Below, piece after piece: positions 8,834 through 17,650 of a stretch of DNA of 64,000 nt (its first letter is position 1; each line of letters opens with the position of its first letter). The notes under the pieces were generated by a model. That model was not told the origin of the DNA. It did no database searches and worked only from the letters and a program-made list of their open reading frames with translations. The DNA comes from Streptomyces niger. GTDB lineage: Bacteria > Actinomycetota > Actinomycetes > Streptomycetales > Streptomycetaceae. Location of the stretch: positions 248,001-312,000 of the forward strand of contig NZ_JOFQ01000007.1 in assembly GCF_000718305.1 (NCBI RefSeq), written 5' to 3'. The translations under genes were made by a program, and so were the position numbers.

Positions 8834-11479
8834 GTGACCGGCACCCTCCGCCGAACCGTCACCGCGATCGCCGCGGCGCTCTGCGCCGCGGCGGCCGCCG
8901 CCCTGCCCGGCGCCGGCCCCGCGACGGCGGCCGAACAGCCCTACCCCACCAAGGCCGAAGCCCAGTGGATCGACCGGGACACCGTCGTCTGGAAGGGCGC
9001 GCCCGACCCGGCCGGCGGCACCCTCCAGCTCGAAGCCGGCCCCGACGGCGACCGGCGGCTGCGCCTGACCCCCGGCGCCCTCACCCCGGCCGAGCGCGCC
9101 AAGTACCCGCACCTGAAGGACTTCCCCGCCTTCACCGTCGACGCCGGTGACCGTGGAGAGGCCGCCACGGCCCTGCGCGACCGGCTCGTCGCCACCCGCC
9201 GGGCCGCCGACGGCTCCCTGCGCGAGACCACCGGCGTGCAGATCCCCGGCGTCCTGGACGACCTCTACGGCGCCGCCGCCTCCAAAGAGCGGCTCGGCCC
9301 CGTCTTCGACCACGGCCGTCCCACCCTCGCCGTCTGGGCGCCCACCGCCCGTACCGTCGCCCTGGAACTGGCCGGCCGTACGGTGCCGATGACCCGTGAC
9401 GACCGGACCGGGGTGTGGTCGGTGCACGGCGAGCGCGACTGGACCGGCAAGCCGTACCGCTACGCCGTCACCGTCTTCGCGCCCGCCGCCGGGCGGACCG
9501 TCACCAACAAGGTCACCGACCCCTACGCCACCGGCCTCACCGCCGACTCCGCGTACAGCCTGGTCACCGACCTCGCCGACCCCCGTCTCGCGCCCCGCGG
9601 CTGGAACCGGCTGACGAAGCCCGCCGCCGTCCCGCTGCGCGACGCCCGCATCCAGGAACTGCACGTCCGCGACTTCTCGATCGCGGACCGCACCTCGAAG
9701 CACCCGGGACAGTACCTCGCCTTCACCGACCGGTCCTCCGCCGGCATGAAGCACCTGCGCGCCCTGGCCCGTACCGGCACCACCCACGTCCACCTGCTGC
9801 CCGCCTTCGACCTCGGGACCGTCCCCGAGAAGCGCGCCGACCAGGCCGAACCGGACTGCGACCTCGCCGCCTACCCGCCGGACTCCGAGAAGCAGCAGGA
9901 GTGCGTCGCGAGGACGGCCGCGAAGGACGCCTTCAACTGGGGCTACGACCCGCTGCACTACACCGTGCCCGAGGGCTCGTACGCCTCCGACCCGGACGGC
10001 ACCGCCCGCACCGTCGAGTTCCGCCGGATGGTGCAGGGGCTGAACGGGGCCGGGCTGCGCACCGTCATGGACGTCGTCTACAACCACACCGTCGCCGGCG
10101 GCCAGGACCCCAAGTCCGTGCTGGACCGCATCGTCCCCGGCTACTACCACCGGCTCCTGGACGACGGCACCGTCGCCACCTCCACCTGCTGCAGCAACAC
10201 CGCGCCCGAACACACCATGATGGGCAAGCTCGTCGTCGACTCGATCGTCACCTGGGCCAAGCAGTACAAGGTCGACGGTTTCCGGTTCGACCTCATGGGC
10301 CACCACCCCAAGGCCAACATCCTCGCCGTACGCAAGGCCCTGGACGCGCTGACGCCGGCGAAGGACGGCGTGGACGGCAAGTCGATCGTCCTCTACGGCG
10401 AAGGCTGGAACTTCGGCGAGGTGGCCGACGACGCCCGCTTCGTGCAGGCGACGCAGAAGAACATGGCCGGTACCTCCATCGCCACCTTCGACGACCGGTC
10501 CCGCGACGCGATCCGCGGCGGCGGCCCCTTCGACGCCGACCCGCGCGTCCAGGGCTTCGCCTCCGGCCTCTACACCGACCCCAACTCCTCGCCCGCCAAC
10601 GGCACCCGGGACGAGCAGAAGGCCCGCCTGCTGCACTACCAGGACCTGATCAAGGTCGGCCTGACCGGCGGCCTCGCCGACTACACCTTCACCGACACCG
10701 CGGGCCGCACCGTCAAGGGCTCCCAGGTCGACTACAACGGCGCCCCCGCCGGTTACGCGGCGGCCCCCGGCGACGCGCTGGCCTACGCCGACGCCCACGA
10801 CAACGAGACCCTCTACGACGCCCTGGCCTACAAGCTCCCGCAGGGCACGAAGGCCGCCGACCGGGCCCGCATGCAGGTGCTCGCGATGGCCACCGCCACC
10901 CTCTCCCAGGGCCCGGCGCTCTCCCAGGCCGGCAGCGACCTGCTCCGCTCCAAGTCGCTGGACCGCAACTCCTTCGACAGCGGCGACTGGTTCAACGCGC
11001 TGCACTGGAACTGCGCCGACGGCAACGGCTTCGGCCGCGGCCTGCCGCCCGCCGCCGACAACAAGGACAAGTGGCCCTACGCCCGGCCGCTGCTCGCCGA
11101 CCCCGCGCTGCGCCCCGGCTGCGACGCGATCACCGCCGCCTCCGCCGCGTACCGGGACCTCACCCGCATCCGCGCCACCGAACCGGACTTCGGCCTGGCC
11201 ACCACCGATGAGGTGCAGCGGGCGCTGTCCTTCCCGCTGTCCGGGGCCGACGAGACGCCCGGAGTGATCACCATGCGGCTCGGCCGGCTGGTCGTGGTCC
11301 TCAACGCCACCCCGGAGCGGCAGCGGCAGACCGTCCCGGCCGCGGCCGGGACGCCGTACACCCTGCACCCGGTCCAGGCCCGCGGCGCCGACCCGGTGGT
11401 GCGGACCGCCGCGTACGACCGCGGGACCGGCACCTTCACCGTGCCGGCGCGTACCGTCGCGGTCTTCACCCGCGGCTGA
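8834..11479 (+). CDS. pulA: secreted type I pullulanase (alpha-1,6-glucosidase), GH13
   Basis: Debranching enzyme that hydrolyses alpha-1,6 branches of starch/pullulan outside the cell; 881 residues. The GTG at 8834 follows AAGGAGA by 8 nt and leads into a signal peptide (RRTVTAIAAALCAAAAAALP...ATA); an in-frame GTG at 8816 overlaps the Shine-Dalgarno sequence and is less likely. A CBM48-like beta domain (about 160-230) precedes the barrel. Catalytic motifs: FNWGYDPLHY, GFRFDLMGHH (Asp about 486), LYGEGWNFGE (Glu about 523), ADAHDNETLYD (Asp about 656). It lies 22 nt after the amylase stop, so the two are probably one secreted starch-degrading unit. Confidence 0.93.
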   Translation: MTGTLRRTVTAIAAALCAAAAAALPGAGPATAAEQPYPTKAEAQWIDRDTVVWKGAPDPAGGTLQLEAGPDGDRRLRLTPGALTPAERAKYPHLKDFPAFTVDAGDRGEAATALRDRLVATRRAADGSLRETTGVQIPGVLDDLYGAAASKERLGPVFDHGRPTLAVWAPTARTVALELAGRTVPMTRDDRTGVWSVHGERDWTGKPYRYAVTVFAPAAGRTVTNKVTDPYATGLTADSAYSLVTDLADPRLAPRGWNRLTKPAAVPLRDARIQELHVRDFSIADRTSKHPGQYLAFTDRSSAGMKHLRALARTGTTHVHLLPAFDLGTVPEKRADQAEPDCDLAAYPPDSEKQQECVARTAAKDAFNWGYDPLHYTVPEGSYASDPDGTARTVEFRRMVQGLNGAGLRTVMDVVYNHTVAGGQDPKSVLDRIVPGYYHRLLDDGTVATSTCCSNTAPEHTMMGKLVVDSIVTWAKQYKVDGFRFDLMGHHPKANILAVRKALDALTPAKDGVDGKSIVLYGEGWNFGEVADDARFVQATQKNMAGTSIATFDDRSRDAIRGGGPFDADPRVQGFASGLYTDPNSSPANGTRDEQKARLLHYQDLIKVGLTGGLADYTFTDTAGRTVKGSQVDYNGAPAGYAAAPGDALAYADAHDNETLYDALAYKLPQGTKAADRARMQVLAMATATLSQGPALSQAGSDLLRSKSLDRNSFDSGDWFNALHWNCADGNGFGRGLPPAADNKDKWPYARPLLADPALRPGCDAITAASAAYRDLTRIRATEPDFGLATTDEVQRALSFPLSGADETPGVITMRLGRLVVVLNATPERQRQTVPAAAGTPYTLHPVQARGADPVVRTAAYDRGTGTFTVPARTVAVFTRG

Positions 11480-11500
11480 CCCGCCGCACGGCGCCCCGGC

Positions 11501-12424
11501 TCAGGCATGTTCGCCCGTCCGTTCGCCCGGTCCACGCAGCGTGGGAAAGGACGGCAGGACGGTGCGGACGTCCGGCTGGCACAGCAGGAGCGCCAGGTCG
11601 TCGGGGAGCGGCCCGGCCGTGTGCGACATCAGCAGGGCGTGCAGCTCCTCCAGCGCGTCGTCGAGCGCGGGGCGGGTCAGCGCCGCGCGGACCCGCGCGT
11701 CCAGCGGAAAGGGTGCGCCCTGTGCGTCGAGCGCTTCGATGAGGCCGTCGGTGTACAACAGCAGCCGCTCGTTGGCGGCCAGCCGGAACCGCTGCCGGCG
11801 CGGCGTCGGGTCCAGGCCGAGCGGCAGGCCGGGCTCGTCGGGGGCCAGCGGCTCCAGCAGGTCCCCGACCCGCAGCGGCGCCGGGTGTCCGCAGTTCACC
11901 AGCCGCACCTCGCCCGGCGCGAACTCGGCGAGCACCGCCGTGACGAAACCTTCCGCATCCAGCTCGGCGGCGAGCCCGGCGTTCAGGATGCCGGTCAGCG
12001 CGACCAGGTCGGGCGTGGTCGCGGCGTGGTCGCGGAAGCAGCCGATGGTGATCGCCGCGAGCCGCGCCGCCTCCAGGTCGTGGCCGCGCACGTCACCGAC
12101 CAGCACCCGCAGGCCGTACGGGGTGAGGGCGACGTTGAAGAGGTCGCCGCCGACCAGGACGTTCGCCGCGGCGGGGAGATAGCGGGCGGCGAAGCCGACA
12201 TCGCCCAGCTCGCCGGACATGGGCCGCAGCAGCGCCTGCTGCGTGGCCTGCGCGACCGCTCCCAGCGCGGCTTCCTGCGTGTCGCGGGCGGCCGGGGGGC
12301 GTTCCAGGGGCGGGGCGGGGTCGGACCGGCGGATGCTCCGTGAGCGCAGCGCGGCAAGGAAGCCGCAGCCCAGGCCGGCGGCGAATCCGGAGCCGTATCC
12401 GAGCAGTGCGCCGATGAAACTCAT
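11501..12424 (-). CDS. membrane-anchored PP2C-family serine/threonine phosphatase (SpoIIE type)
   Basis: Protein of 307 residues from ATG 12424. It opens with one hydrophobic segment (FIGALLGYGSGFAAGLGCGFLAAL) and then a PP2C/SpoIIE phosphatase domain: metal-ligand motifs GGDLFNVAL, GDVRGHDLEAA and DDLALLL, plus NCGHPAPL and LYTDGLIEALD. Usual family motif is GDVxGHG; here the last Gly is Asp. No PAS/GAF sensor is fused. Such enzymes usually dephosphorylate anti-sigma-factor antagonists. A GTG at 12472 would add 16 residues but lies within a palindrome. Convergent with pullulanase, with only about 21 nt between stops. Confidence 0.85.
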   Translation of the reverse strand: MSFIGALLGYGSGFAAGLGCGFLAALRSRSIRRSDPAPPLERPPAARDTQEAALGAVAQATQQALLRPMSGELGDVGFAARYLPAAANVLVGGDLFNVALTPYGLRVLVGDVRGHDLEAARLAAITIGCFRDHAATTPDLVALTGILNAGLAAELDAEGFVTAVLAEFAPGEVRLVNCGHPAPLRVGDLLEPLAPDEPGLPLGLDPTPRRQRFRLAANERLLLYTDGLIEALDAQGAPFPLDARVRAALTRPALDDALEELHALLMSHTAGPLPDDLALLLCQPDVRTVLPSFPTLRGPGERTGEHA

Positions 12425-12440
12425 GCCGGTCAACCCCGTG

Positions 12441-12469
12441 TCCCTCCCACGCCGTGGCGGTGGGAGGGA
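12441..12469. promoter_or_regulatory. perfect palindromic element between phosphatase and ATPase genes
   Basis: Arms TCCCTCCCAC (12441-12450) and GTGGGAGGGA (12460-12469) pair perfectly around a 9-nt GC-rich centre. It lies just upstream of the phosphatase ATG at 12424, inside its presumed leader. It could be a repressor operator or an mRNA hairpin affecting translation. Confidence 0.45.
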
Positions 12470-12676
12470 CACTCTGACATCGCCGCGAAGGGCGGCGAAG
12501 GCGAATGCCAGAAGGTGGTGAGAGCCGATCGTCCAGCGGTCGGATGTGTCGGAGGATGGCGCGAAGACGGTCGTTTCCGGAGGTCAGGCGCACTGTGAAG
12601 CGCGTACGGTCACACTGGCCGGATCCCGGTGAACGGGCGCCGGGACCCGTGGCCGGCCCATCGGGGAGGAGCGGAC

Positions 12677-14734
12677 GTGAACGGCACCTTCATCGGACGC
12701 ACCGCCGAGCTGACGGCGTTGAGCACGGCTCTCGGGGAACAGCGCCTGGTCACGCTCAGCGGGGTCGGCGGCGTGGGCAAGACGCGGCTCGCGGCCCGCG
12801 CGGCACACGCCCGGCGCGCCGACCACCCCGACGGAATCCACATCGTCGAGCTCTCCCCGCTCCAGGACCCGGCCCTGCTCGCCATCACCATCGCCGAGAA
12901 CGTGCGGCTGGCCGACCAGACGACCCGGCTCCAGACCGAGGTGCTCTGCGAATGGCTCGCCGACAAGCGCCTGCTGCTCGTCCTGGACACCTGCGAGCAC
13001 CTCCTCGGGGCCTGCGGCGAACTGGCCGAGCTGATGCTCGACGCCGCGCCGGGCCTGACCGTGCTCGTCACCAGCCGCCAGCCGCTGGGCCGGGACGCGG
13101 AGCACGTCCTCCCACTGCGGCCGCTCTCGCTGCCCGCACCCGGCAGCACCGACCCCGACGCGAGCGACGCACTCGCCCTGCTGCGGGACCGCGCCGAAGC
13201 GGCCGCCCCCGGCCGGCGGCTCACCGAGCGGTACGCGGCGGAGTCCGCCGAGCTCTGCCGCCGCCTGGACGGCATCCCGCTCGCCATCGAACTGGCCGCC
13301 GCCCGGCTCAACGCCTTCACCGTGCCCGACCTGCTCGCCCGGCTGCACGCCCGCTTCGAGGTACTGACCGCCGACAGCCGTACGCCGCGGCGCCACCGCA
13401 CCCTGCGCACCACCATCGGCTGGAGCCACGAGCTGTGCGAGCCGCTGGAACGCCTGCTGTGGGCCCGGCTGTCCGTCTTCCGCGGCGGCTGGACACCGGA
13501 GGCCGCGAGAGCGGTCTGCTCCGGCGGCCCGCTGCCCGAGAGCCGGATCGAGTCCGTCCTGCGCGGGCTCGCGGAGAAGTCCGTCGTACAGTGCGAGCGG
13601 TCCGCGGAGCCGCCGCGGTACCGCATGCTCGACACCCTCCGCGAGTACGGCGCCCAGTGGCTCGCCGAACTGGGCGAGACCACCGCCGTGCGGGACCGGC
13701 ACGCCGCGTACTTCCGCGACCTCGCCAAGGCCGGTGACGTCGCCTGCATGGGCGCGTCCCAGGTCGCCTGGCACCGGCGCCTGCACGCCGAGCACGCCAA
13801 CCTCCGCGCGGTCCTGGACTTCCTGCTGGCGCGCGGCGACGGCCGGGCCGCGCTGGAGGTCGCGGGCGCGCTGTGGTTCTTCTGGTTCGGGTGCGGCCGC
13901 CAGCGCGAGGGCCGCGGCCATCTGCGGCGCGCCCTGGAACTGGTGCCGGAGGACTGCCCGGAGCGCACGAAAGGCCTGTGGAGCCACGGCACGCTCGCCC
14001 TGATCCAGGGCGACCTGGAGGTCGCGGCGGTGGCCGGCCGGAAGTTCGCCGAGGCCGTGGCCGGGCAGGACCACCCCGACACCCGGCATGCCGTGACCTA
14101 CCTCGTCGGCGGCACCCACTGCCTCAAGGGGAACCAGCGCGCCGCGTACGAGGTGCTGGACGCGGCCCCCCGGAGCCCGGGCGACGGCGGCAGTTATCCC
14201 GCGGCCTGGCTGCTCACCCGGCTGCTGCGGCACTTCGTCCAGCTGCAGTGCGGGCAGTTCGCCGAGGCGGCGGCGGACGCGGCGGTGACCCGCGCGGAGT
14301 GCGAGCGCCGCGGCGAGCTGTGGGTGCGCTGCTTCGCCGGGTACATGCAGGCCACCGCCGAACTGGGAATGGCCGACATCGGCTCGGCGCTGGCGCACGC
14401 GCGCGAGGCGCTGGCGGGGATGCGGATCCTGGAGGACAGCCTGTGCACGGCGATGATCCTGGACGTGCTGGCGGCCGCGCTGGCCGCGGCGGGCAGCGGG
14501 CCGGCGGGGGCCCGGCTGCTCGGCGTCGCCGACGCGATCTGGCTCACCGTGGGCCGCCGTCAGTTCGGCGCACCCGAGCTGTCCGCCGCGCGCGCCGACT
14601 GCGAGCGGCGGCTGCGCGAGGCCCTCGGCGACACGGCGTACGAGAAGGAGTTCCGGCGAGGCCTCGAGGCAGGTGCGGAGGACGGCGTCGCGTACGCGCT
14701 GGGCGAGCCGGCGCTGCTCGCGTCGGGGGACTGA
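12677..14734 (+). CDS. STAND-type ATPase with TPR-like C-terminus (AfsR/LuxR-like, no DNA-binding domain)
   Basis: Protein of 685 residues. GTG 12677 has a strong GGGGAGGAG 5 nt upstream. Residues about 1-250 form an NB-ARC-like nucleotide-binding domain: Walker A GVGGVGKTRL (about 29-38), Walker B LLLVLDTCEHL, and DGIPLAIELAAARL. A winged-helix-like region with RTTIGWSHELC follows, then alpha-helical repeats to the end. It resembles the central part of SARP/AfsR and MalT-type regulators, but neither the N-terminal OmpR-like domain nor a C-terminal LuxR helix-turn-helix is present, so it must act through a partner or as a non-DNA-binding signal ATPase. Divergent from the phosphatase gene. Confidence 0.8.
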   Translation: MNGTFIGRTAELTALSTALGEQRLVTLSGVGGVGKTRLAARAAHARRADHPDGIHIVELSPLQDPALLAITIAENVRLADQTTRLQTEVLCEWLADKRLLLVLDTCEHLLGACGELAELMLDAAPGLTVLVTSRQPLGRDAEHVLPLRPLSLPAPGSTDPDASDALALLRDRAEAAAPGRRLTERYAAESAELCRRLDGIPLAIELAAARLNAFTVPDLLARLHARFEVLTADSRTPRRHRTLRTTIGWSHELCEPLERLLWARLSVFRGGWTPEAARAVCSGGPLPESRIESVLRGLAEKSVVQCERSAEPPRYRMLDTLREYGAQWLAELGETTAVRDRHAAYFRDLAKAGDVACMGASQVAWHRRLHAEHANLRAVLDFLLARGDGRAALEVAGALWFFWFGCGRQREGRGHLRRALELVPEDCPERTKGLWSHGTLALIQGDLEVAAVAGRKFAEAVAGQDHPDTRHAVTYLVGGTHCLKGNQRAAYEVLDAAPRSPGDGGSYPAAWLLTRLLRHFVQLQCGQFAEAAADAAVTRAECERRGELWVRCFAGYMQATAELGMADIGSALAHAREALAGMRILEDSLCTAMILDVLAAALAAAGSGPAGARLLGVADAIWLTVGRRQFGAPELSAARADCERRLREALGDTAYEKEFRRGLEAGAEDGVAYALGEPALLASGD

Positions 14735-14771
14735 CCGCCGCTTCCCGGGACGCTCCGGGGCCGGGCTCCGC

Positions 14772-15470
14772 TCAGACCTCGGTCGGGACCAGCGCGAAGA
14801 GGCGGGCGGCCAGCTCCGCGAAGGGACCGTCGATCGGTTCGGCGGCGAGGATCGCCCGCAGCGTCCCCGCCATCTCCTCGTCGTACGCGGCGCTCACCGC
14901 GGCCAGCGCGGCGAAGTCGTGCACCAACTGCCGTTCCAGCTCGGCGCGGGGGATGCGCTTGCCGTCCAGCCACTGCAGGGCGGTGGACTCCGCGAGCGAG
15001 ATCCAGGAGCGGATCACCAGCTCCATGCGCGGCGCCGGGACCGTCAGGCCCAAGTGGTCGACGATCTGCTCGTAGGCGGACTGCCGGACACCGTTGATCA
15101 TCGCGCTGGTGCGGCTGGACCCGACGGCCGGGCCGCCGCGCATCAGCGCCGAGAAGCCGGGCCCGTGCTCGTCGACGAAGTCGAAGAAGCGGCCCATCAC
15201 CCGCAGCAGCCGCTCGCCCAGCGGGCCCTCGCGCGGCTCGACGAAGCGTGCGGCCAGCTCGTCGGCGGCCCGGCCCAGCGCCGCCTCGTACAGGCTCTGC
15301 TTGCCGGGGAAGTAGTGGTAGACCAGCGGCCGCGAGATGCCCGCGGCCTCGGCTATCTCGTCGATGGACACGTCCTCCGGGGCGCGGTGGCTGAAGAGGC
15401 CCAGTGCCACGGAGATCAGCTGTTCACGGCGTTCCTCGACACCCATCCTGCGGCGCACCCCGGTCGTCAT
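14772..15470 (-). CDS. TetR-family transcriptional regulator
   Basis: 232-residue regulator with a TetR DNA-binding domain near the N-terminus (VSIDEIAEAAGISRPLVYHYFPGKQSLYEAAL) and an all-helical ligand domain. ATG 15470 is used; ATG 15446 (MGVEERREQL) is an alternative. It lies 65 nt after the ferredoxin-reductase stop on the same strand, so it is probably the last gene of the operon 17546 to 14772. The palindrome at 17557-17568 before the first gene is the obvious candidate operator. Ligand unknown. Confidence 0.88.
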   Translation of the reverse strand: MTTGVRRRMGVEERREQLISVALGLFSHRAPEDVSIDEIAEAAGISRPLVYHYFPGKQSLYEAALGRAADELAARFVEPREGPLGERLLRVMGRFFDFVDEHGPGFSALMRGGPAVGSSRTSAMINGVRQSAYEQIVDHLGLTVPAPRMELVIRSWISLAESTALQWLDGKRIPRAELERQLVHDFAALAAVSAAYDEEMAGTLRAILAAEPIDGPFAELAARLFALVPTEV

Positions 15471-15535
15471 GCGAACACCCTAACGACCGGGGTGCGGCAG
15501 CGGTATGCCAGCGGCGGTGACCGGCCGGACCCGCG

Positions 15536-16630
15536 CTACAGGTCCAGCACCAGGCGTTCTCCGTGGCACCGTGAGACGCAGATCAGCATCTGCTCGTCCC
15601 GCTCGGCGTCGGTCAGCAGCTCGTCGCGGTGGTCGATGTCGCCCTCGACCACGTGCTGCCGACAGGTGCCGCAGAACCCCTGCTCACAGCTGTACGGCAG
15701 GTCCGGCAGCGCCTGTTCGCGGAGGGCGCGCAGGATGCTCCGGTCCTCGGCCACCGTGACCGTTCGGCCGGTGCGCCGCAGCTCGACCTCGAAGGCGCCG
15801 CCCGCCGCGCCGGCGCCCGCGGCAACCGGCGCGAACGCCTCGGTGTGCAGCTCCAGTCCGTCCGGCAGCAGCCCGGCGACCGCGTCCATCAGGGGCTGCG
15901 GGCCGCAGCAGTAGACGGCGGAGTGCGGCGGCGCGTCGGCCAGCGCGGCGGCCGGATCCGGCCGCCCGTCCTCGTCCTCGGCGACGATCGTCACCCGGTC
16001 CCCGTCCGCGCCCGCCAGCTTCTCGATCTCCGCGAGGAACGGCATCGAGGCGCGCGACCGCCCGCCGTAGAGCAGCCGCCAGGGCACGCCCTCGCGCTCG
16101 GCCTGCCGGAGCATCGGCAGGATCGGCGTGATACCGATGCCGCCCGCGATGAAGAGGTAGGCGTGGGACTCGGCCAGCCGGAAGCGGTTGCGCGGCCCGC
16201 GCACCGTCACGACCGTGCCTTCCTGGAGCTGCTCGTGCACCTCGCGCGAGCCGCCCCGGCCGTCCTCGACGAGCCGGGTGGCGACGGTGTACGTGCCGGT
16301 GTCGGCCGGGTCGCCGCAGAGCGAGTACTGCCGCACCGCGCCCGAGGGCAGTACCAGATCGATGTGCGCGCCCGGCTCCCAGCCCGGCAGCGACTCGCCC
16401 TTCAGCCGCAGCCGTACGACACCCTCGGCCTCTTCGGCGCGCTCGACGACGAGGAGTTCGCGGCGCCCGGTGCCGGTCCGGCCGGTGCCGGATATCGGCT
16501 GCTCCAGGGCCGGCATCGGCCACAGTGGGGAGTCCTTGACCCGGCGGCGCAGGGCCCGGGTGACGAGCACGGCCGCGCCGGTGGCGACCACGGCGGCGCG
16601 CAGACGCCGGGAGCGGAGGACGGTGGTCAT
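15536..16630 (-). CDS. FAD/2Fe-2S ferredoxin reductase-type oxidoreductase
   Basis: Electron-transfer flavoprotein of 364 residues. A short hydrophobic N-terminus (LRAAVVATGAAVLVTRAL) suggests membrane association. FAD-binding RQYSLCGD and NAD(P)-binding GGIGITPIL follow. The C-terminal plant-type 2Fe-2S domain has ligands in CEQGFCGTC and a later ICVS Cys. Architecture matches PDR/VanB-type reductases that feed mono- and dioxygenases. The ATG at 16630 comes one base after the stop of the PF10118 gene, so the two are translationally linked and the upstream protein is its likely electron acceptor. Confidence 0.9.
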   Translation of the reverse strand: MTTVLRSRRLRAAVVATGAAVLVTRALRRRVKDSPLWPMPALEQPISGTGRTGTGRRELLVVERAEEAEGVVRLRLKGESLPGWEPGAHIDLVLPSGAVRQYSLCGDPADTGTYTVATRLVEDGRGGSREVHEQLQEGTVVTVRGPRNRFRLAESHAYLFIAGGIGITPILPMLRQAEREGVPWRLLYGGRSRASMPFLAEIEKLAGADGDRVTIVAEDEDGRPDPAAALADAPPHSAVYCCGPQPLMDAVAGLLPDGLELHTEAFAPVAAGAGAAGGAFEVELRRTGRTVTVAEDRSILRALREQALPDLPYSCEQGFCGTCRQHVVEGDIDHRDELLTDAERDEQMLICVSRCHGERLVLDL

Positions 16631-16631
16631 G

Positions 16632-17546
16632 TCAGGCGATTCCACGGGTGCGGGCGTCGGCTGCGGTCGCGGCGGGGGAGGCGGCGAGGTAGGCGGCGGC
16701 CTGCGCTGTGCTGCCGTACTGCGAGGGGTGGTACGTGCGGTGCAGGTACTGCGGGATCGTGCGGGCCACGGCGCCGGTGGTCGGCAGCACGCCCTGCCGC
16801 CCGGCGCGGAAGAACTCCTTGAAGGACGCCTTGCCTTCGAGGAGCGTCGGGTCGTTCGCCATGAAGAAGCGCACGCCGCGCTGCCACAGGAAGACCAGCG
16901 CGGCGAAGGCGGTGGCCCAGGTGCGGGTGCGGCGCCGGTAGCCGCCGTCGAGGTGCACGAAGAGGTCGAAGGCGACCGAGCGGTGCTCGACCTCCTCGGC
17001 GCCGTGCCAGCGCAGCAGGTCCAGCATGGTCGGATCGGCGCCCTTGGCGTCCAGCGCCTCGGCGTTGAGCACCCAGTCGCCGAGGAACGCGGTGTAGTGC
17101 TCGATCGCGGCGATCAGCGCGACCCGCTCCAGCAGCCACCAGTGCCGGGCCCGGCCCGGCGGCAGGGTGCGGTCGCCGAGCAGCTTCTCGAAGAGCCAGT
17201 CGACCTGGGCCGTGTACGGCGTGGGGTCCAGCCCCTGTTCCTTCAGGTGCGGCAGTACGTCGTCGTGGGCCTGGGAGTGCATCGCCTCCTGGCCGATGAA
17301 CCCGATGACGTCGGCGCGCAGCCGCTCGTCCCGGATGGAGGGCAGCACCTGCTTGTAGACGTGCACGAACCAGCGCTCGCCGGCCGGCAGCAGGAGGTGC
17401 AGCACGTTGATGGTGTGGGTGGTGGCCGGGTCGCCGGGGACCCAGTGCAGGGGCGTCCCGCTCCAGTCGAAAGCGACGTTGCGGGCCTTCAGCGGAGTGT
17501 GTTCCGACGCGACCGGCGCGGGCCGCAACGAGGCCTTGTTAGACAT
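16632..17546 (-). CDS. ferritin-like putative diiron protein, 'metal-dependent hydrolase' family PF10118
   Basis: 304-residue protein recognised as the PF10118 family, annotated as predicted metal-dependent hydrolase. Its carboxylate/His motifs look like a four-helix diiron site: FIGQEAMHSQAHDD, AAIEHYTAFLGD and WHGAEEVEHRSVAFD give Glu and ExxH ligands typical of ferritin-like oxygenases. Next to a 2Fe-2S reductase this suggests an O2-activating monooxygenase or desaturase rather than a hydrolase (inference). ATG 17546 sits 10 nt from a palindromic TACTGGCGAGTA. First gene of a three-gene operon with the reductase and TetR genes. Confidence 0.8.
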   Translation of the reverse strand: MSNKASLRPAPVASEHTPLKARNVAFDWSGTPLHWVPGDPATTHTINVLHLLLPAGERWFVHVYKQVLPSIRDERLRADVIGFIGQEAMHSQAHDDVLPHLKEQGLDPTPYTAQVDWLFEKLLGDRTLPPGRARHWWLLERVALIAAIEHYTAFLGDWVLNAEALDAKGADPTMLDLLRWHGAEEVEHRSVAFDLFVHLDGGYRRRTRTWATAFAALVFLWQRGVRFFMANDPTLLEGKASFKEFFRAGRQGVLPTTGAVARTIPQYLHRTYHPSQYGSTAQAAAYLAASPAATAADARTRGIA

Positions 17547-17556
17547 GACGTCAATG

Positions 17557-17568
17557 TACTGGCGAGTA
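17557..17568. promoter_or_regulatory. candidate TetR operator
   Basis: TACTGGCGAGTA is a near-perfect palindrome (TACTsGCsAGTA) located 10 nt before the start of the PF10118 gene, where a bound repressor would block transcription or initiation. The TetR gene is at the end of the same operon, which supports autoregulation. Confidence 0.5.
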
Positions 17569-17616
17569 AGAAGGAGCGACAGCCCCTTGCGAGAGGTTTT
17601 CCCGTCGGCACGCGAA

Positions 17617-17644
17617 CCGGTTCACGTACCGGCACGTGAACCGG
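17617..17644. repeat. inverted repeat, 11-bp arms
   Basis: CCGGTTCACGT (17617-17627) and ACGTGAACCGG (17634-17644) pair perfectly around ACCGGC. The flanking GCACGCG-like sequence extends the symmetry. It lies between the 5' end of the PF10118 gene and the terminator of the next gene. Role unknown; could be an operator. Confidence 0.5.
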
Positions 17645-17650
17645 CACGCG

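Noticed and set aside
8747..11368. 873-codon open frame antisense to pullulanase
   Set aside because: Low-complexity Gly/Val/Arg product and no ribosome site; shadow of the GC-biased pullulanase codons.
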